Origin: Nesterenkonia aurantiaca
Lineage (GTDB): Bacteria; Actinomycetota; Actinomycetes; Actinomycetales; Micrococcaceae
Reading direction: 5' to 3'
Assembly: GCF_004364585.1 (NCBI RefSeq)
Contig: NZ_SOAN01000001.1
Span: 124,001-188,000 of the forward strand
DNA length: 64,000 nt
Below the pieces are notes generated by a model. The model saw only the letters and a program-made list of their open reading frames with translations, had not been told where the DNA came from and did not search any database. Below, piece by piece: positions 60,320 through 64,000 of this stretch. Numbering within the stretch: the stretch's first letter is position 1; each line of letters begins with the position of its first letter. The position numbers were made by a program, and so were the translations under genes.

Positions 60320-60410
60320 CCGCAACCAGGTCGTCACCCGGGGCACCCCACCGCGAACTGGAGGGTTGCCGGCCAGCAAACCGGGGTTTTGCGCTGGCAC
60401 TCTTGACCTA
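60320..60410 (-). ncRNA. SAM-IV riboswitch in the metYX leader
   Basis: On the minus strand the leader reads GGTCAAGAGTGCCAGCGC, then AACCCCGGTTTGCTGGCCGG, then CAACCCTCC, CGCGGTGGGGTGCCCCGGG and TGACGACC. These blocks agree with the SAM-IV consensus of actinobacteria as I know it: closing P1 pair GGTC/GACC, the CCCCGG-GCTGGCCGGCAACC core and the GGTGGGGTGCCCCGGGTGA arm. It binds S-adenosylmethionine and would switch off metY and metX. It lies about 165 bases before the metY start. A CAGTCC/GGACTG hairpin (60294-60319) and a GGGCC/GGCCC hairpin (60257-60279) downstream could act as the expression platform. Confidence 0.85.
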
Positions 60411-60431
60411 GGGATAAGTCTGCATCGCGGA

Positions 60432-60776
60432 ATGCTCCGGTGCAAGTGCGGTGGGTCCGGCGGGTTCGCAGTTCGTCATGTTCGGCGCCCGACGGGCGAG
60501 GATCCGTGGCGCTGCTGCCGGGTCGAGGCGCTCCATCTCTGGACTCTCCCCCATGCGCTCTTCCCGACCGAGATCCTTGCGGAATCCCCCACCGGATCCG
60601 GGATCTCCTTCCGCGGGGAGGACTACGCCGATGGGGACGAGGTCTTCGTCGGGGCAAGCACTGCGCAGTCGATCAGCTACCCGGTCCCGGAGGAGTGCGA
60701 CGCAGACCTCGCGCCCGATGCGTGTGATGCCGAGGCCCCACAGTGGACGGTCACCCCGTCTGCCCCAGCTCCGTGA
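60432..60776 (+). pseudogene. Possible remnant of an acidic protein gene
   Basis: An open frame ends at 60776. Only its last ~75 codons look coding: GC-rich third positions and an acidic sequence (FPTEILAESPTGSG, then GEDYADGDEVFVGAS and YPVPEECDADLAPDACDAEAP) like that of secreted proteins in this genome. The upstream part is Cys/Arg-rich and atypical, no ribosome-binding site is seen, and the frame runs back into the riboswitch on the other strand. It may be the decayed 3' end of a lost gene. I cannot name a family. Confidence 0.35.
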
Positions 60777-60859
60777 AGCCGACGGTCACTGGTCTCCCGG
60801 CCCGAGAGAATGTAGCGTTTCTTTCGAAATAGAGAACCAAAATATTGGATATTCATCTC

Positions 60860-61216
60860 ATGCTTCTTGTGAAATCTTCTACAATCGTTGGGCTCAATCC
60901 AGTGATCAACTCCTCCTGGATCGACATTGCGTGGTGGGGCATACCGATCGCCTACGCCACAGCTCTCCTCTGGGCCGCGGTGGAGCTGGTCCGGAACCAG
61001 AGCCTTGACCTCGCGCCCAAGATCGCCTTCGCGTTCCTGATGGTCCTGGCACCGTTCATCGGCTCGGTTCTGACCATTCTGCTGGTCCGGACCCACGCGC
61101 GGCCCTCGGCTCGAGGTCAGACCGAGGGAACCGCACCGACGGAGGATCCCACGCTGGCACGGGTCACTCAGGACCGAGGAACGCGAACGGCTCGGCCGGT
61201 TCGAACAGATCGCTGA
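60860..61216 (+). CDS. Small two-helix membrane protein (PLDc_N-like)
   Basis: 118 residues from ATG 60860; an in-frame TTG at 60845 is possible. Two hydrophobic helices (IAWWGIPIAYATALLWAAVELV, then IAFAFLMVLAPFIGSVLTILLV) with LDLAPK between resemble the phospholipase D-nuclease N-terminal segment that exists as a free-standing small protein in actinobacteria. A polar tail follows. The upstream 60800-60880 stretch is clearly AT-rich, unlike the rest of the window. The 3' end overlaps the Ntn hydrolase gene by 53 bases on the other strand. Function unknown. Confidence 0.6.
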   Translation: MLLVKSSTIVGLNPVINSSWIDIAWWGIPIAYATALLWAAVELVRNQSLDLAPKIAFAFLMVLAPFIGSVLTILLVRTHARPSARGQTEGTAPTEDPTLARVTQDRGTRTARPVRTDR

Positions 61217-62147
61217 CCTCTCCCACGTGACCCTCGGGCGGCCCCTCGCTGAGCACCAGACGGCGGACCCCGGAGCCTTCGCCGAGCGCGAGCCGGTCCA
61301 GCGAGACCCAGATGACGCTGGGCCGCAGCGCGGAGTCGAAGTAGTACCGGCGGTCCTTGTGGTCCGCCACGGTGCGCCACTGGGTCGAGGAGATGTTCGG
61401 CTGCCCCGGGGTGGAGATCCCATAGGGGACCGAGGCGTTGCGGATGACTCCGAACACCGCCGCGGTCGCGATGGTGCGGTCCTCGACCTGGGGCACCGCG
61501 TTGACGTAGAAGCTGGCCCGGACATAGCGGTCTGCGGCGCGGTTGGTGCCCGGCAGCATCACGGTCCCGCCGATCCCGCGCCAGTAGGCGTCGACCGCCA
61601 GCTGTTCCGCGAAGGGCGGCGAATTGGTCATCACCTGGTGCGCCCGGTCGTGGTGGATCTGCAGCGTCCCGTCCAGGTACTCACAGATCGCGCTGTCCCC
61701 AGAAGCATCGGAGATCGACAGGTGCATGGTCGCCTCGCGCGGCTGCCCTGGCACCCCGGCGGTGACCACGGCAAAGTCTTCCCGGGCCAATACTTCCACC
61801 GCCTCCGCCACGGTGGCGAAGCTATCCAGCACATACTGGGCCCACGCGCCGAGGGAGAGCTTCTGCCGGACGTCATCGAGCCTGGGGTAGCGCGATTCCA
61901 CCAGCCAAAGCGCATTGGCGACGAGGCCGCACTCATTGATCCCATCGGTGGTCGAGACGTCATAGCCGGTGGCGATCACGCTGCCGTAGCGAGATGTCCA
62001 GGTCAGCGAGCGCGGCCCGGCTCCTCCCTTCCGCGGGAGACCGCGCGGGAAGACCCACAGATTCGTCCCCAGGTCGGCGTTCCAGTCCATGGACCGGGCC
62101 GTCAGCACACGGTCCTGTTCGCCCAGGTAGACCACTCGTGTGCACAT
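61164..62147 (-). CDS. Choloylglycine hydrolase / penicillin V acylase family Ntn hydrolase
   Basis: 327 residues. Begins MCTRVVYLG, so removal of Met would leave Cys2 as the N-terminal nucleophile, as in bile-salt hydrolases and penicillin V acylase. Other active-site residues: Arg in TARSMDW with Asp20, Asn in VMTNSPPF, and the Asn/Arg pair in GTNRAADRYVRA. The family also includes acyl-homoserine-lactone acylases; no host-associated context is present, so an amide of environmental origin is more likely than bile salts. It is divergent from the GlcD-like gene. Confidence 0.9.
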   Translation of the reverse strand: MCTRVVYLGEQDRVLTARSMDWNADLGTNLWVFPRGLPRKGGAGPRSLTWTSRYGSVIATGYDVSTTDGINECGLVANALWLVESRYPRLDDVRQKLSLGAWAQYVLDSFATVAEAVEVLAREDFAVVTAGVPGQPREATMHLSISDASGDSAICEYLDGTLQIHHDRAHQVMTNSPPFAEQLAVDAYWRGIGGTVMLPGTNRAADRYVRASFYVNAVPQVEDRTIATAAVFGVIRNASVPYGISTPGQPNISSTQWRTVADHKDRRYYFDSALRPSVIWVSLDRLALGEGSGVRRLVLSEGPPEGHVGEVSDLFEPAEPFAFLGPE

Positions 62148-62240
62148 CAGACCCGCCTCTCCCCGATCCGGGGCTTTCGTTGGGCCTCAGTGTGTTCCAG
62201 GCCATATCCCGAGGTCAACCCTGACCTAGACTCAGCTTCC

Positions 62241-63728
62241 ATGACCGCTTCTGACCCTGATATCCCGATGATCCTGCGCGGCGCCTTTGCGTCGCATGCC
62301 TTGAGCACCGACCCGGCTGAGCTTGACGCCCATTCGGTGGACAAGGGGCCGCTGGAGCACTGGCAGGTGCACCGACCGCGCGCTGTGGTCTTCCCTGAAT
62401 CGACCCAGGACGTGCAGAAGCTGGTGCGACTCTCGGCCGAACACGGGTTCGCGCTGATCACCCGCGGCGCCGGGACCTCCGTCTCCGGCGGGGCGAACAC
62501 CACCGAGGGATCCGTGGTGCTGAACCTGGCCCGGATGAACCGGATCCTGGCAATGCGGCCGGAGGACGAGGTCGCCGTGGTCGAACCAGGTGTGATCAAC
62601 GCCGACCTCAACGCTGCCGCCGCGGAGCACGGGCTGATGTACGCCCCTGACCCGGCGAGCTACCGCATCTCCACCATCGGAGGCAACGTCGCCACCAACG
62701 CCGGCGGCCTGCGCTGCGCCAAATACGGGGTGACTCGGGACTCGGTGCTGGCCCTGGACGTGGTCCTCGCCGACGGCACACTGATCCATACCGGCCAGGC
62801 CACCTTCAAAGGTGTCGCCGGCTACGACCTGACCAGCCTGTTCGTCGGGTCCGAGGGAACCCTGGGCATCGTCGTCGGGGTCACCGTGCGACTGCGCCAT
62901 CTGAGTGAGCACACCGAGACCATCGCGGCGTTCTTCGAGGAGCTGACCACCGCCGCCCAGGGAGTCCTGGAGATCGGCAAGGCCCGGGTGCAGCCGGCGA
63001 TCACCGAGCTGCTGGACCACAACACCATGCTCGCCCTGGATGAGGCCCAGGGCTCGGATCTGGCGGGGCGGGGCAACACGCTGCTGCTGATCCAGACCGA
63101 TGGCCACGGTGCGGCCATCGAGGCCGAGATCATCCGCGAGGTGCTGCGCGGCCTCGGCGCGTTGGTCAGCGACCCCGGCTCCACCGAGTCCGAGCGGCTG
63201 ATCGAGCTGCGTCGGCACGCCCGCGGCGACGGGGTCGTCACCGAGGTGCGCGTGGGTGAGGATGTCGCAGTCCCGCGCTCGAAGCTGGTGGACTACATCC
63301 GCGCCATCGAAGGCCTCGCCCAGGAGCACCAGGTCCAGCTCAAGGTGGTCGCGCACGCCGGAGACGGCAACCTGCATCCCACCTTCAGCGTCCCCAGCGC
63401 CGAGCTGAGCCCCGGCACCGCCCCCGAGACCACAGCCAACGACGACGCCGCCTCCGCCGCTCGGCCCGAGGGCACCTCAGTGACGGTCGATCCCGCAGCG
63501 GATGATCCTGCGGCATCGGCCATGCTGCGGCTGAATGCGGCGCTGGACGGCTCGGTTCGGCTCGCGCTGGAGATGGGCGGGACCATCAGCGGAGAGCACG
63601 GGATCGGCACCTATAAGCTGCGCTGGCTGGACTGGGAGCAGTCCGAGGAGGTCATCGCGGTGCAGCGCCGGATCAAGGATGTGTTCGACCCGGAGCACAG
63701 GCTCAATCCTGGGCGGGCGATCCTGTAG
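62241..63728 (+). CDS. FAD-binding oxidase, GlcD/D-lactate dehydrogenase type (FAD_binding_4)
   Basis: 495 residues from ATG 62241; the frame is open 1 kb further upstream but only as an antisense shadow of the Ntn hydrolase. Visible: ALITRGAGTSVSGGANTTEG (FAD pyrophosphate loop), DPASYRISTIGGNVATNAGG, GVAGYDLTSLFVGSEGTLGIV, then the C-terminal domain with VVAHAGDGNLHP and SGEHGIGTYK (the metal or substrate His residues). It oxidises a 2-hydroxy acid such as glycolate or D-lactate. An Ala/Asp/Thr-rich insertion lies around residue 390-430. Confidence 0.9.
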   Translation: MTASDPDIPMILRGAFASHALSTDPAELDAHSVDKGPLEHWQVHRPRAVVFPESTQDVQKLVRLSAEHGFALITRGAGTSVSGGANTTEGSVVLNLARMNRILAMRPEDEVAVVEPGVINADLNAAAAEHGLMYAPDPASYRISTIGGNVATNAGGLRCAKYGVTRDSVLALDVVLADGTLIHTGQATFKGVAGYDLTSLFVGSEGTLGIVVGVTVRLRHLSEHTETIAAFFEELTTAAQGVLEIGKARVQPAITELLDHNTMLALDEAQGSDLAGRGNTLLLIQTDGHGAAIEAEIIREVLRGLGALVSDPGSTESERLIELRRHARGDGVVTEVRVGEDVAVPRSKLVDYIRAIEGLAQEHQVQLKVVAHAGDGNLHPTFSVPSAELSPGTAPETTANDDAASAARPEGTSVTVDPAADDPAASAMLRLNAALDGSVRLALEMGGTISGEHGIGTYKLRWLDWEQSEEVIAVQRRIKDVFDPEHRLNPGRAIL

Positions 63729-64000
63729 CCGCGCAGCCCGGACCGATGAGGATCGCGCGGGCCGCGGCGTCTGCGTCCGCGAGCGATCGGGCCGAGGAGT
63801 CCACGTCCCCGCCGGCCTCGGCAGCGATAGCGGTGCCCCATTGGACCGAGCTGAGCTGCAGGCCGAGCACGTAGATCTCCTCCGGCTCGGCGCGGTCCAT
63901 CGGGATCAGTCGATGCGGGACGGTGGTCACGTCGAAGCCCTTGCCTGCCCTTGGCGCCCCCGAGGCGTCGACAAGTTCCCGCGGCCGGGCAAGACCCCCG
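63703..64000 (-). CDS. FAD/NAD(P)-binding protein, C-terminal part; 5' end outside window
   Basis: The reading frame is open through the window edge; 98 codons are visible. The segment LGLQLSSVQWGTAIAAEAGG is typical of the C-terminus of a large actinobacterial FAD/NAD(P)-binding protein family related to adenylate-forming-like oxidoreductase partners; I do not recognise a specific function. The 3' end overlaps the GlcD-like gene by 26 bases. Identity would be settled by the missing N-terminal half, which should carry the GxGxxG motif. Confidence 0.55.
   Translation of the reverse strand, partial: GGLARPRELVDASGAPRAGKGFDVTTVPHRLIPMDRAEPEEIYVLGLQLSSVQWGTAIAAEAGGDVDSSARSLADADAAARAILIGPGCAATGSPAQD

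Noticed and set aside
61227-63728. Apparent 833-residue oxidase
   Set aside because: Codons before 62241 are antisense to the Ntn hydrolase; the GlcD-type domain begins at 62241.

Overview
The window is about 64 kb of very GC-rich chromosomal DNA, with high GC at third codon positions and dense, often overlapping genes. It looks like an actinobacterium of the Micrococcaceae type; Nesterenkonia or an Arthrobacter relative is a guess from gene content. Supporting signs are a DUF3117 protein, a DivIVA-domain membrane protein, the order O-methyltransferase / TatB / Mrp, a dimeric glycyl-tRNA synthetase and a SAM-IV type riboswitch before metY. I saw no rRNA, tRNA, CRISPR array, transposase or prophage gene.

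Layout. 0-12 kb: end of an Xaa-Pro aminopeptidase, small stress membrane proteins, Mrp ATPase, a TAXI-type TRAP transporter (binding protein, DUF1850 lipoprotein, fused permease), TatB, an unrecognised membrane-anchored protein, an O-methyltransferase, DUF3117 and DivIVA-domain proteins, a UppP-like phosphatase and a sirtuin. 12-29 kb: DUF4870 protein, DrrAB-type ABC exporter, prolyl oligopeptidase, PEP carboxylase, then housekeeping genes (dnaG, YbaK-like deacylase, dNTPase, DusB, tandem-GNAT protein, glyS, a DMT transporter, an S4 protein). 29-35 kb: four translationally coupled glycosyltransferases, an esterase and an SGNH hydrolase.

35-57.4 kb is the most interesting part: a nearly continuous purine-catabolism island. 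It holds an ABC importer in one operon with an 8-oxoguanine deaminase, XdhC, a single-chain xanthine-dehydrogenase-like enzyme in the unusual order FAD / 2Fe-2S / Mo, a MocA-like cytidylyltransferase, an IclR-type regulator reduced to its DNA-binding domain, allantoinase, a nucleobase permease, uricase, HIU hydrolase, an RpiR-type regulator, allantoate amidohydrolase, a PucG-like aminotransferase, OHCU decarboxylase, an amidase and a formamidase-like protein. Together they would take (hypo)xanthine and 8-oxoguanine through urate, hydroxyisourate, OHCU, allantoin and allantoate to ureidoglycine, and then by transamination to oxalurate and glycine. Five copies of a palindrome close to WGAAAC-N4-GTTTCW lie in the four promoter-sized gaps of the island, which suggests one shared regulator.

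57.5-60.4 kb carries metX and metY behind a SAM-IV riboswitch. 60.4-64 kb has a poorly explained stretch with a possible gene remnant and an AT-rich patch, a small two-helix membrane protein, an Ntn hydrolase of the choloylglycine-hydrolase family, a GlcD-type FAD oxidase and the end of an FAD/NAD(P)-binding protein that runs off the window.
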